Shown one piece after another: positions 23,157 through 34,338 of a stretch of DNA of 64,000 nucleotides. The notes under the pieces were generated by a model that saw nothing but the letters and a program-made list of their open reading frames with translations, was not told the origin of the DNA and did no database searches. Source of the stretch: Adiantum capillus-veneris (lineage: Eukaryota > Streptophyta > Polypodiopsida > Polypodiales > Pteridaceae); NCBI GenBank assembly GCA_014529385.2, contig CM043949.1:114021477-114085476 (forward strand), in the 5' to 3' direction. Each line of letters opens with the position of its first letter. The stretch's first letter is position 1. A program made the translations under genes and the position numbers.

Positions 23157-24560
23157 AATTAATTAGGCAGAAATACTCTATTTTTTGAGAAATTTAAATA
23201 GGAGAAATTTATAAATTGATTTCAAATGCTCTGATATATTTATCAGTGGTTAATTAGGTGTTAAGGAACTCGTGATAATTAGGAGAAGCTCAGATAATGA
23301 ATCTAGCTGATTACTTTAGCTGAAATACTCTATTTTTTGAGCAGTTTAAATAGGGGAAATTAGTAAATTGATTTCAAATGCTGTCATATATTTATCAGTG
23401 GTTAATTAGGTGTTAAAAAATTCCTGATAATTAGGAGAAGCTCAGATAATTACTTTAGCAGAAATACTCTGTTTATTGAGAAATTTAAATAGGGGAAATT
23501 AGTAAATTGATTTCAAATGCTAGGACATATTTATCAGTGGTTAATTAAGTGTTAAGAAACCTGCGATAAGTAGGATAAGCTCAGATAGTTAATCTAGCTA
23601 ATTACTTTAGCAGAAATACTATGTTTCTTGAGAAAATTAAATAAGGGAAATTAGTAAATTGATTTCAAATGCTGTGATATATTTATCAATGATTAATTAG
23701 GTGTTAAAGAACCTGTGATAATTAGGAGAAGCTCAGATAAACAATCTAGCTAATAACTCTAGCAGAAATACTCTATTTTTAGAGAAAATTAAATAGGAAA
23801 AATTAGTAAACTGATTTCAAATGCTGTGAGATATTTCAATGGTTAATTAGGTGTTAAGGAACCCGTGATAATTAGGAGAAGCTAAGATAAATAATCTAGC
23901 TAATTACTTTAGCAAAAATACTCTATTTTTTGGACAATTTAAATAGGGGAAATTAACAAATGGATTCAAATTGAATTGAATTATTTATTAGAGGTTAATT
24001 AGATGTTAGGAAACCTGTGATAATTATGTTTATCTCAGATAATTAGTTTAACAAATTATCTTAGTGAAATTACACTGTTTTTAGGGTTAAATTCAAGGGG
24101 AAAATTAGTAAATCATGTGCTATGATTACATGCGATTTATTAAAGATTTATTATAGGGTAAATAGGCCGTGATAATTATGCAAAGTTTAGAAAAGTAGTA
24201 TAGATATTTATCTAAGTCAAAGTATACTATTTATAGCTAAAAACTAAAGAGAAAAATTAGTAAATCATGCTATATGATTACATGCTATTTATTAGAGCTA
24301 GATTACATGATGAAAAGGCCATGATAATTATGTTAAAGTTATAAACTTAGTATAGATATTTATCTAAGTCAAAATATACTAATTTTGGTTGAAATTTCAA
24401 GGGAGAAATTAGTAAATCATGCTATATGATTACATTCTATTTATCACACATAGCTTACATAATAGAGAGGCCGTAATAAATATGTCAAGGTTGGAAAAGT
24501 AGAATAAATATTTATTTAAGTCAAATTATCCTAATTTTAGCTAAAAATTGAAGATGGAAA
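23157..24560. repeat. AT-rich satellite, period about 150 bp, about 10 copies
   Basis: The landmark aaatactctatttttt recurs near 23169, 23323, 23461, 23613, 23766 and 23914, with more diverged forms near 24066, 24220, 24368 and 24513. Each unit also carries the aaatttaaatagggg-type, ttgatttcaaatgct and gataattaggagaagctcagat blocks. Spacing is 137-154 bp. Divergence grows towards the right end. There is no coding potential. AT-rich sequence without clear periodicity flanks it on both sides (22860-23156 and 24560-25100). Confidence 0.85.
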
Positions 24561-25102
24561 TTATATAATTAAGTTTGAAAATAATAAGATAATTACCAGA
24601 GGTCAAAAATATTCTTATCTACTTGTGATAATTATACCATATTTAAGTAGTGAGGTTAGTAAATTATAATTGACCAAAAGTCCTATTTTTAACAGATGAT
24701 TAATTAAAATAAATAGAATTTGTGGTTAAAAGTTTTTAGGAAAATTAGAGTAAGTGTAAACCTATGATATCAAATTAAATAAATGAAATCTTTAAGAGAA
24801 ATTAAATACAATAAATATTAAGCCCAAAATAAGTAGATTATTAGCTTAAAAGTTGATGGGAAAATTAGAAAAAAGATATAGGAAATTATAAGAAAGTTAG
24901 GAGAGTTTAGAAAACCCTTAGGGAAGCGGTGGAAAAAGTTATCATGCCTATATAGACAAATAAAAAATTACTAGGTCAATAATTTATCAATTAAGACTAT
25001 AAATTTAACCTTGGATGGGTTACGGTTGAATACAAAGGTTAAGTTTAGATTTTGAATTATTTACCTAATGATCAGATGACCTTTTTATAAGGATAAGAAG
25101 TT

Positions 25103-25288
25103 ATGGCACCAAAAAGAACCCGAGCAAATCCTACATCTGATGATGAGGACGTAGCTCCAAAACAAACTAGAGCGTCGCATGACGACAAAGCCGGGCCTAG
25201 TAGTAGGCCTACGGAGGAGAGTCTTCAGGCGCCAGCGCAGCAGCAGATGGCCGATCAATCCCAGGTGGGTGTCCCATTATTCAATTAA
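25103..25288 (+). CDS. Possible first exon, basic/acidic N-terminus, unknown
   Basis: A short frame from ATG: MAPKRTRANPTSDDEDVAPK, then S/P/Q-rich to about residue 55. A splice-donor-like cag|gtgggt lies near 25265, so the last residues before the stop may be intron. The opening resembles the MAPK-type start at 19431. It could be a gag N-terminus or exon 1 of the gene that continues at 26369. No domain is recognised. Confidence 0.3.
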   Translation: MAPKRTRANPTSDDEDVAPKQTRASHDDKAGPSSRPTEESLQAPAQQQMADQSQVGVPLFN

Positions 25289-26368
25289 GTCTTTAATTAG
25301 TTTAAGTTCTTTTATAAGTTAGCATTGCATACGTAAGAAGGATAAACTGGCTGAAAACGGAAGGTAACTTCCAACGTGCATTTGTTTATAATGTAGGAAA
25401 GAATCGTTTGGGTTAAAACAGGTTGAATTAGGAAAGATATGTTTGATCATCCTTAAGACAGCTTGTCTCAAGACACCTCCGACTCTTTGGAATATTTTGA
25501 TGATAATGATTGGCTTTCTAGCCATAGATAAGTTGGTTACCCCCATGAACGTTGAGTTTCTACTCCGTGTCATGTCTTGATGTTTCTACATAAGTTAGGA
25601 TACCGTTTTTTTTTAAAATCCTAGGGGAGCCGCCCGGTTGTATGGGCAACTGGTTTTGGTGTATGGGCACCCGGAACCTTGGGTGGGGGTTTATTCCACT
25701 TTGGATTTGAATAAGGAATGGGTGCCGTTTTTCACCCTTAGGTGGTCTTGAGACAAGACGAGTACTGGTCATGGTTATTATGGATAATGTTTTGATTGAC
25801 AGTACCATGTCTTAAGTTTAAAGATGTCTGTTTGCTAAAAGAATGCTTTCAATGCTGTCTTCAAGGAATTACTGTGATGGAACGTTAAAAGAAACCATTA
25901 TTTTAAATGTTAAAACAATGTGATAATAAGATAAACGAATCTTGTGTGAGTGCGGGGTGGCAAGTGGGGATTGACTAAGGTTGTCAATCATGGATGGGTG
26001 GACCTGATTAGTCAGGTAACTATCCATTTCCGCGCACTAAAACGTTTTAGAAACTTCTTCATTAGGAAGAGGAATCCACCAACGGCTGTGCCCTCACATA
26101 TGTTAGGGGGAAAAAAGCGTTGGCTAAGGAAACCATAATCTGAATGATGAAGTTATAGGGCCGGAATAAGAATTTTTTTGTAGGCCGTTTGAATACATTG
26201 TCCCGTTTCCTTTGCGAGATAGGACTAGGTGTGCTTCTAAGGCTATAGACCCAAACCATTGTCAATGGTAAAGGTCTATTCCTTGGATTTTTCTTGTTTA
26301 GAGACTCTGATTTTTATCAGACCTAGAGACCTGTCAAGGATCCCATCTCGATCTTGGTGTAGTCGGGG
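25289..26368. other. Non-coding stretch with an imperfect inverted repeat
   Basis: Inverted pairs: CTTAAGACA (25452-25460) with TGTCTTAAG (25808-25816), and CTTGTCTCAAGACACCT (25462-25478) with a one-base-longer partner at 25740-25757. This could be a degenerate MITE-like element or an intron with a large hairpin. No gene is recognised. Confidence 0.4.
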
Positions 26369-27961
26369 TTGGGGATATTACAATATGCTAGCGCATCCTC
26401 CTCCCACGCAACAACAACGTCGGAAGAGACACACACAACCCTTTCACGGTTTCTTCTTTTCTTAGAGGGCACTCAATATGTTGTACACAATGATATTCAT
26501 GACTTCTTTACCCACACAGTGGACTTACAAAAAACCATGCAACTCCACAATGACACTTTTCACGATATCATAGAGTATATGCATGCGCATATACTCAAGT
26601 ATGCTGTGAACTTTGAAGACAACGCCATGCTGTGGTTGCCATGTGATTTGCTTCGGTACATCCACAAGGGCAACACAACATTTTCAAAGAGACTAGCTCG
26701 CTTTGAAGAGATTGCAAAAGAAGCGAATCACTTTCGTCAAGTGACAAAGGAAGTTGCAGACTCCTTCAAGAAGCGCAAAACTGGGCAATTTTTCTTGTCC
26801 AATATTTCCACTCTCTTCTTCCTCGTCAATGAGGAGCCCTACTTGGAGGAGATGGAGACCCCGCTTTTGGCATTGGCTGGGGTGCTGGTGGATTGTAAAG
26901 ATCCCAAGGCCGCGCCTATAGATGTCCAAAGTGAGTGAAGACTGCAAGCTGCCGAAGATCCCCATGGCTTGGAAGAAGCAGTTGCAACAAGAGAGATGAT
27001 TGCTGGCACCTCCGAGATGCCCAACCCCGAGTGTCGTGACCCTATTAAAATTACCAAAGTGGAGACTAGCCATCTCGGCAACATAATTATAAAAGATGAG
27101 GAGTATTTATTCTTACATAATCTTGAAAAGGCTTTTGGCGTCCGACTAGATGAGTGTCTTAGCCTCATATGCACCAAGATGGAGTTCCCCCTTGATCCTA
27201 CACCAGAAGCTCTAGATGACAAGCTGCTTCCATTGGGAGACTCTGTTGCTGACATAATTGAACTAGTGATAGTGGGTATTCTCGTTGCAGAGCAGAGCAA
27301 AGTCACGGATGAGAAGTTTGTTGGAAGCCAAAGTTGTTGCCAAACAAACTCCTATCCACCCCGATTCCTCTTGTTCGCAGAGCCCCGGCAAGGTTGATGA
27401 GAGAAAATCCTCTATCAACCCTAAAGCCACACCAACAATGGATGATGAGGATAAGCAACAAGAGGTGATACTAAGCATCTTCTATGTTGATAATTCAACC
27501 TTTCTTCTTTGCTTTTGGTTAATTACAATTTTGTAGGATGTTTTGGACATGGACTTTTGGGCTAGCCGGAAGAAGGGGGGAGAGTGCACGGTGTTTGGGC
27601 CTCAAGCAGCCCTAGCACACTACATCAGCAAACTACCAATGAAAGATGTGTGCATCATACACAAGGATTTCTCCCCGAATGGCCATTTTGTTTTTTGCGT
27701 GCTTAAGGCCGCAAACAAACTCCTATGTTTAGCCACCATTCCTCAAACAGTCCATGTAATTATTCTTGTGAAAAAATCACTTGCAATTGCCACTTTTGTC
27801 ACTGGCTTCCGTGGCAAGGTCATGACACGCATAGCTCTTTGTCAAGCCTTGGGGTTGACAGTGCCCAAGCTATAGCTGCTTTTGTACTTACATCCATTCT
27901 ACCCAACGCTATAGAACATCGTAGAGAGGTTGCAAAGAGCCTCCTAACAAAGGATCCTTAA
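26369..27961 (+). pseudogene. Unrecognised multi-exon gene
   Basis: I do not recognise the product. The first frame (26369-26938) encodes an alpha-helical protein (EIAKEANHFRQVTKEVADSF) ending in TGA. A second frame (26969-27397) is acidic and contains LEKAFGVRLDECLSLICTKM. A third (27543-27875) carries DMDFWASRKKGGECTVFGPQ and is preceded by a clean intron: donor gtgata near 27463, acceptor ttttgtag at 27536. A last frame (to 27961) ends AKSLLTKDP. Frame changes and internal stops suggest it is decayed, or that more introns exist. It converges on the minus-strand genes at 28763-32640, a layout also seen at 52300-59072. Confidence 0.4.
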
Positions 27962-28762
27962 GCCAGATGTATAAGCTTTTAAATGAAAATTATCCCTCTT
28001 CTCCATGATATTTGCAAAGTTCAATTTACTGTTTTATTCATGTTCTGTGACAAGGAAAACTGTTTGAAAGTTGATTTCGTATATTGAAAAAAAATTTGTC
28101 CAAAGAATTGCATATAATAGCATTTTTGGTACTAGTGCCCTGAAACTGACATTTCATGCAATTTTCAATGTGTCCATAAGGAAGCGAGATTTGGCCCTGC
28201 AAGACTCCTGTCTGGCCAATTTTCGCTGTCTTGTGGCCAACACAAATTTGTCAAGCTTTGCAAGTTTTTGTCAAATACAAAGCAAAAATTTTACCTAATG
28301 GACAATTTCAAGCCAAACAAAAAAATTATTTAGCTTTGGTTGCCAATTGATTAGCCTTTTGTACAGCTCATTAGTTACCACCCCCTTTATGTGGTTACAA
28401 TACAAAAGGGGGAGGGAGGACAAGAGAGACTCTGAGTATGAAGGCGTCGGGGCCTCCGCCAGGAGGACACTTGGAAAAGGGGCTGGTATGAGCCCACAAT
28501 CCCCTTTTCCCCCGACAGGACCCTCCCCAACATGCTCATTTGCATCTCACCTTCAACCATTTAACAAAATAAATGTAGACATTAAAATTGGACATTAAGG
28601 TAACATAGAGAGACAAAAAGAGACGGATTGCATTTGTCGCAAAGTGAAAAAAATACATTGAGTTTTCAAGAAAACTTCAATCCAGTACAAGGGTTTCAAA
28701 GTAAATTGATTCCAATACAAAAGTTAGTTACAAAAAAGGTTTTGGCATCAGGGGTATCAGTC
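27962..28762. other. Intergenic stretch between convergent genes
   Basis: Non-coding, T-rich at the start. A 3' untranslated role for the two convergent genes is possible. Nothing specific is recognised. Confidence 0.4.
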
Positions 28763-29491
28763 CTACCTTAGGCAACCTGCAAGTTGCATATCGTTGCCCA
28801 TGATTGTTACACGCTTGGCATGGACAGCACATAAGAATGTGTCTTCAAAGAGACTAACCAAATAAGCCTGTGCAGCCTCCTGAATTGATTCGAGGGCTAT
28901 TGCAGACATCCAAAGCTCCGTGCTGTAGCTTTGTAGCACTTCTTTACATGTCCATGCAAAAGGTGCTTTCCTAATAAGTAGGTCTGTTGTCTTCCGGTAA
29001 TGCCGAATCTCAGCAAACGCTTGACAATCTATCCTATTTTTTGAGGTTGGCATTGTGGGGGCCTCTGAGCTCCTTGTGGCTTTGCTCTTTGTGGCTTCCT
29101 TTAGAATTTTGACTTTCGACGGCGCTTGGGAGGTGGCTGGGGGGCATCTTCATCTGGATCATAATCCTCATCTTCACTGCTACGCTCATCATTGTTGGGG
29201 TTGATCAGAAGGCATGGCACCCATTCCTCTGGGCAGTGACTTGCCGGCCACAGTGGGGCGACTTGAGCCAGATGGCATCGGGCCCATTTGGCCTGGCAAT
29301 GTCTTCCCGCCCACCCTATGGTTCACTGGGATGTCCTCCCCTTCCCACGATGAACGTTCATCAGACGTGTCCGTCCCTGTTCAATTTGGGTCAGCTAGCT
29401 TCATAGGTTGTCGATTTGCACGCATGTTCTGCTTTCTGCGCGCCTCAATGGTCTTGGGATTTTTCTTTGCAGTTTGTTTTGTCCTTGCCAT
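28763..29491 (-). pseudogene. Histone H3-like gene, divergent
   Basis: The frame opens at 29491 with MARTKQTAKKNPKTIEARRK, the H3 tail (ARTKQTA with Lys4 and a K-K at the Lys9 region). A histone fold lies at 29053-28763: FAEIRHYRKTTDLLIRK (alpha-N/alpha-1), ALESIQEAAQAYLVSLFED (alpha-2) and CAVHAKRVTIMGNDMQLA (loop 2/alpha-3). Loop 1 has the length of canonical H3, not the longer CENH3 type. The tail and fold are separated by about 330 bp in shifting frames, with an acidic stretch (SSEDEDYDPDEDAPQPP) and a basic PPPKRRRKSK. Normal H3 has no such linker. Stops at 29381 and in the linker mean the frame is broken, or that an unrecognised intron exists. Confidence 0.8.
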
Positions 29492-29575
29492 CGTGAAAGT
29501 GCGTTTGGGGCCTTCGTAGAGCTTGTGGTGTTTGTTGAGGGAAGGAGTGTTATGTGTTTGAGAATGGGGGGTTTT

Positions 29576-29592
29576 TACCTCTTTATATAGGG
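29576..29592 (-). promoter_or_regulatory. TATA box of H3-like gene
   Basis: On the minus strand the string CTATATAAAGAGG lies about 90 bp upstream of the MARTKQTA start codon, an ordinary plant promoter spacing. Confidence 0.55.
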
Positions 29593-29599
29593 TGGCCAT

Positions 29600-30204
29600 A
29601 TAAGGGCGGGTTCACATGGTGGAAAAGAGCCGCTAAAAGCACGATAAAATAATATTTTGAATTTTAAAACCACATGAAATTGGGAACTATTCAAACACAT
29701 AGAGTGAGACTTACACTTCTAAAATTGCATAAACAATCAAACAATGCAAATGCTTGATCCCAAAAAAGAGAGCATCCAAATTTTCTTGAGATTCTAAATA
29801 CAACTACTACCGCCTGACCTAAACTTTTCCAACCCTAGTCCTTGATGCTTGCCGCACTGCACACCGTGCTAAACCTTGTGAGGATCTTTAGTGTTCTAAG
29901 GAATGAACATGGGCTAGTCGACGGGTTTCTTTTGCTAAGCACGATGACCTTGCACGTTCAATCGACACTTTACATCCAAAGGTGGTGTGATACAACTAGT
30001 TGAACATTTCTTGAAGATAGCATGAGCGCAGTAAACCTCCTCCATGTCTTGTATTCTTGAAATAGACACCCTTGGCATGATAGTGTGACTTCTCCCTACC
30101 TTGTGTGCTCAAAAGATCCAATGAACCATACAGGTTCATAAAGGATTCACCATGGGCATAGAGGACGTGTTGCCCAAAAAGACACAACACATCAATGATC
30201 AAAA
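29600..30204. other. Intergenic stretch
   Basis: Between the H3-like gene and the transposase-like gene upstream. No domain or repeat is recognised in either strand. Confidence 0.35.
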
Positions 30205-32640
30205 CTAAAGCATAGTACAGACCAAGTTGGAATAGCAAGCACTCACCATATAGTGTGTAATGTTCGATTCACCCCATGCAATGAAGATTGCCTTTGTGAA
30301 CTCCACCACCAAATTTTGGAATTCTTGTCGTTGCTCACTGTTTGTGCTTGCAAGTCGTAGTATCTTCACCATCTTGCCAAATACCACCCAAACATGTTGT
30401 CGGCTAAGCACAACACTTACATTGCTATCATTTTCCGTTGTATACTTGCAGAGATCTTTCCACAACTCCCATCCACCTTCAGATGTTGATATTCCGGCAT
30501 CATCACCCCTTTCCTTGGATTGAACCGTCTTCAAAAAATTCCTTGTCTTTAGTCCACTCATGGAAACTGGTTGGGCCACTTCCTGAGCGCTTGCATTGTT
30601 CTTCTGTGCAACAATGGAGGTGTTGGTCCTGTGACAATATATTGAATTTAAGAGCCCTTCCACATTTGATATAGCGTCAAATGACCTCTCTGCAGGCTTC
30701 ATTGTAAAAACATAATCAATATGAAGTTTTAATAAACGATCAAAGATGCGCATAAAAGCATGAAATGTGCAAAAAATGCACTTTTTTGAGAGGGAAGTTA
30801 ATTATAGGGTTCCATTCACAGTATTTTGCGGCACGATTGGGCTTCTCCAGCATAGGAAATCATAGAACCAAATGCTCCCATACACGTGTAATTTGTGAAT
30901 TGTCATCTTACTCTGTTTTGTCGACCATTGCGATATTGCATGCATTCCCCTTATAGCCTTTAATGAAAAATGGACAAGGATACAGAGCTTCTGCCCCTTG
31001 TTTGCACCCTAGAATGCACTTGATTGTTTTCAAATTTCCACCTAAGTGCCAGTCGACTTCAAACTCCCCTATGCCATCTACTTGGAGTTTTTCCGTAGCT
31101 AGCTGTGCCTTAATAACATCGGTTATCCACGGAATGCGTTCAAAAATCCAAGCAAGCACTCCATGGGTCTCCTTGGGAACCTCAATAGCACCATGCCACC
31201 AAATTTCTTTCTCCGACAACACACTAAAAGATGGTGCACAATCCTCGTTCATAGATGTATGTTTTGCATGAAATAATGCCTTGTTCATGAGAGTAATACT
31301 TATCCTTTCTAATCTTTGTTTCTTCACAATCTGACACTCATCTAGCTTGATCACAAACACCAAATTTGAGCCTAGCACTGAAAAATGTCCAAAATAACAT
31401 AAGGAAAACCATAATTGAAAAAAAAGATTGCATTACTGTAGCCTCACCATTAGGTGGTACACCATAAAAATGTATCATTGCCATTTGAAGCCTTCTCAAA
31501 TCAACAAAATATTATTTGACATTGAGTAAGGAAAACCCTTGTCCACCTTGTTTGCACCTACACTTGCATTGGTTTTTTTCTTAACGCCTTTGGACTGCTT
31601 GGTAAAGATGGATGAAGGCATTATCTCCTCTATGTGCAAATAGTCTCCTATTCAAAAGTACACGTCTTCGTTCGAGGCCTTCTTAGTAAGATTGACGTTA
31701 AATGGTATAATAAAAACATTGTCAGTAATTCCTCTTTCCCTTAAAGCATCCTTAAGGAGACCATATAAGGCAATGTATCCCTTAGTACTAATTCCAACTT
31801 CATCACAAGCCTTCTGTACATCAGCATTGCTCACAAGATTTGAAAACTTTTTCATCACCTCCTTTGTGATAGAATTGTTTAAATGTTCTGCATTTGGTGC
31901 TCGTAAAAGGGCTATGACATCCAATTTCTTGAGGCACAAACGTAACAAATGGATGTGATCCTCCTGGCTGTGGCCACCACACAGCTCTTGGAGAAAATTC
32001 CTACAAGAATGAACAAAAACATTATTACAAAATTCCTACAAGAATGGACAAAAACATTACCACAGAAACATAGATTGGAGCGTAGCAAAATGTACCTTGT
32101 AGTTGTAACCCTTCTTTTTTCTAGCACCACATTCAGGGGCTAAAGTCTCTATGGCATTGAAATTCCTCTTATGCTCCCTTACGCCTAAGGGCGTCTTTTT
32201 AAGATGCAAGATCTTATCTTCAAGTTTCACAATCTTAGCATCCTCCTCTTTCATCTATAGCTTAAGAGTTTCCACTTCCTCCTTTGCATGAAAGATCATT
32301 TCGCGCAATCCACTAGTGGTATGGGAAAGAAGTTGACATTGATGCAAAGACCATTGTGCACTATCAGCTCCAATAGTCGACAATCGCTTGCAGTATCCAA
32401 GGAGATCCAACTCCCCTCTACCTACATATTGTAAGAATGAAGCAAGGCTATTGAATGTTGGGTACACATTGATGGCTGGATCATTAGGGTAGAGGCAATC
32501 ATGCACCCAAAGGTCCACATTGGTGTGACCTGCAGCACGGTGTTGTTGTGCAGTTTGCAAGTAATGATGCTTTGAGGGTGTGAAGTCCTTTGGCGACCGA
32601 ACATGTAGAAAAACCGTCTCCTAACTTGACAATCTTGTTG
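30205..32640 (-). pseudogene. Transposase-like gene, unclassified
   Basis: Read from right to left, frames at 32560-32255, 32254-32057, 31948-31652, 31378-30908 and 30753-30205 look like successive exons or pieces of one gene. The most telling part (31378-30908) contains DGIGEFEVDWHLGGNLKTIK followed by GCKQGAEALYPCPF. The G-G-(D/N)-x-K...C-P-(F/C) pattern recalls catalytic regions of transposase-like proteins that I cannot assign to a superfamily. The frame at 32254-32057 has a basic segment (ECGARKKKGYNYK). A 35-bp tandem duplication (31997-32066) lies between two frames. Function in transposition is inference. Confidence 0.4.
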
Positions 32641-32689
32641 TGGATGGGAGGTTTGTAATGTCGCCTAGCTCCATGGCAAGGAGAATAAA

Positions 32690-32950
32690 GCTGGCCTCAA
32701 GAAAGAGTGGAGAGCTGTAGTAGAGGCACGGAGTGATGGGATGGAGAGCTTCAGGAGAGCTACGGAGTGGAGAGGAAATCTATGGAGTGGAGTGTTACAA
32801 GAGAGCTATGGAGTGGAGAGGAGGGCCATGGAGTGGAGAGACATGGGGGGGAGAGCTGTAGCAAAGCTATGGAGTGGACCTGCAACAAAGAGAGGCAAGG
32901 AGGAAGCTATGAAGTGGAGAGCCATGGGTGGGAGAGCTTAAGTTTTGCCG
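32690..32950. repeat. Short GA-rich imperfect tandem repeat
   Basis: The motif agctatggagtggagag recurs about eight times with variation, upstream of the minus-strand gene that starts near 32640. Confidence 0.65.
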
Positions 32951-33059
32951 ATCAACCTATTGTTTTCAAGTGAATAAGGGCCATAATTAATAGTTCCAAA
33001 GTTTAATTTTTTATCCGATCGTTCCATTAAAATGCTCTTTGACTTAATAAAGTGCGAAT

Positions 33060-33480
33060 CTTAAATATTTGCAAAGTAAATGAAATACTTTTATTGAAAA
33101 ATGTTGGGTACACTACATTATAGTAGCATCAAAGTGATATTAGTGAGCATTTCATTAAGAGAATTTCTAATGAAGATAGAGAGAGAGAGCTTGATTGAGG
33201 AAGCAACATAAACATTACACCTAGTTAGCTTGGCATGGCCATTACTTGTAAAAGAGAAAGAAATAGAGAAATTGACAGCAGTTGAGGACCAATTTATTTG
33301 TGTTATCTCTCATCTCCCTACCAAGAGGGCTTGCCCCATGCAATTGGGAGTGTCCACTTGGCCACTTGCATCCACTTGATAACCATAGTCCAATTATACA
33401 AGGTACCTAGCATAGGAAAAAGACTATCCCATTGGTCCTAGGCCTAGAGGATTTTAACACTAACCTTTGGGGGAATTAAT
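33060..33480. repeat. Dispersed repeat R, copy 2
   Basis: Diverged counterpart of 18530-18990 (shared blocks listed there). It ends just before the LTR starting at 33491. A purine-rich run, tttgggggaattaat, near 33468 looks like a polypurine tract, but no element body precedes it. Confidence 0.45.
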
Positions 33481-33490
33481 GAAGCTTAAC

Positions 33491-34318
33491 TGTTAGTAGC
33501 GGCTAGCACATGCTGCACCAATTATGCACCAAGCTGTGGATGTGCTATAATGCACAATATTTTCTTTTCATTGTATAGGGCCTTGGGTTCATTTAGGAGT
33601 TCCAAAGTTGTATAAGTCTCAACTTTATCCTATAGTTGAAGGGTTTGAGGCCCAAAGCTATAAAAGAGCCCTATGCTTAATGAGAAGTCATTCTTGGGTG
33701 AGTTATCCTCTTTGTAGAGTGGATGGTCATGAGGCTCATGGGTTTTCCATGCCTATGTAGCTCTTGATTTCTAATAATCAATTACGCTTTCTTTCTTATT
33801 AGTCTTCTTTGTTTGATTATGTCGAGTGAGATTGTATTAGTGTGATGGTAGATCTCCTAATCCCTTTTTTCAGTTAATCTATTCTATCCACACCATTGGC
33901 CATGGTGTGTGAGGGCTATGCCTTCCTTCTCTTCGTCTCTCTCTACAAGGTGTGCGGTTAGTGTGTGTGTATACGTAGTCGCATTGAGTGGTTGTGCCAG
34001 AATGGACACACTAATGCGAAGTAAGTATGTTAATTGCATGCTTGTGTAGTTGTGTGATTAAGAGTTGTGAATAGAGTGATTGATGCGAGAGGTTAATTTC
34101 AACCACATGTTGTGTGCAAGTGATTAGTAAGTAGGAATGTGTGGTTGATTAGAGGAATCCCTTTCCATGGCTTCTCTCTATGATGAGTAGAAGTATCCCT
34201 TGAATCCTCCATGTCTATACATCCTAGGCTCTTGCTTCCATGCCCTAGCCAGGTTACCGATACATGATTTGACAATTTTGTGGGTTGTGATTAGGTCGTG
34301 CTACAATGCCTCCCTACA
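33491..34318 (+). mobile_element. 5' LTR of outer non-autonomous element
   Basis: Starts TGTTAGTAGC and ends CCCTACA, with a tRNA-Asp-like primer site three bases later. TATAAAAG is at 33659-33666. It shares only short blocks (gttccaa-gttgtat, atgccctagccaggt) with the 3' LTR at 50598-51519, although the internal regions are of one family. So this LTR belongs to a different subfamily, or the element is a recombinant. Confidence 0.6.
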
Positions 34319-34320
34319 TT

Positions 34321-34338
34321 TGGCACCACTGCCGGGGA
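34321..34338 (+). other. Primer binding site, tRNA-Asp type (outer)
   Basis: TGGCACCACTGCCGGGGA differs at three positions from the plant tRNA-Asp complement TGGCGCCGTTGCCGGGGA. Confidence 0.75.

Noticed and set aside
28763-29053. CENH3 assignment for the histone-like gene
   Set aside because: Loop 1 is not lengthened and the tail starts ARTKQTA as in ordinary H3.
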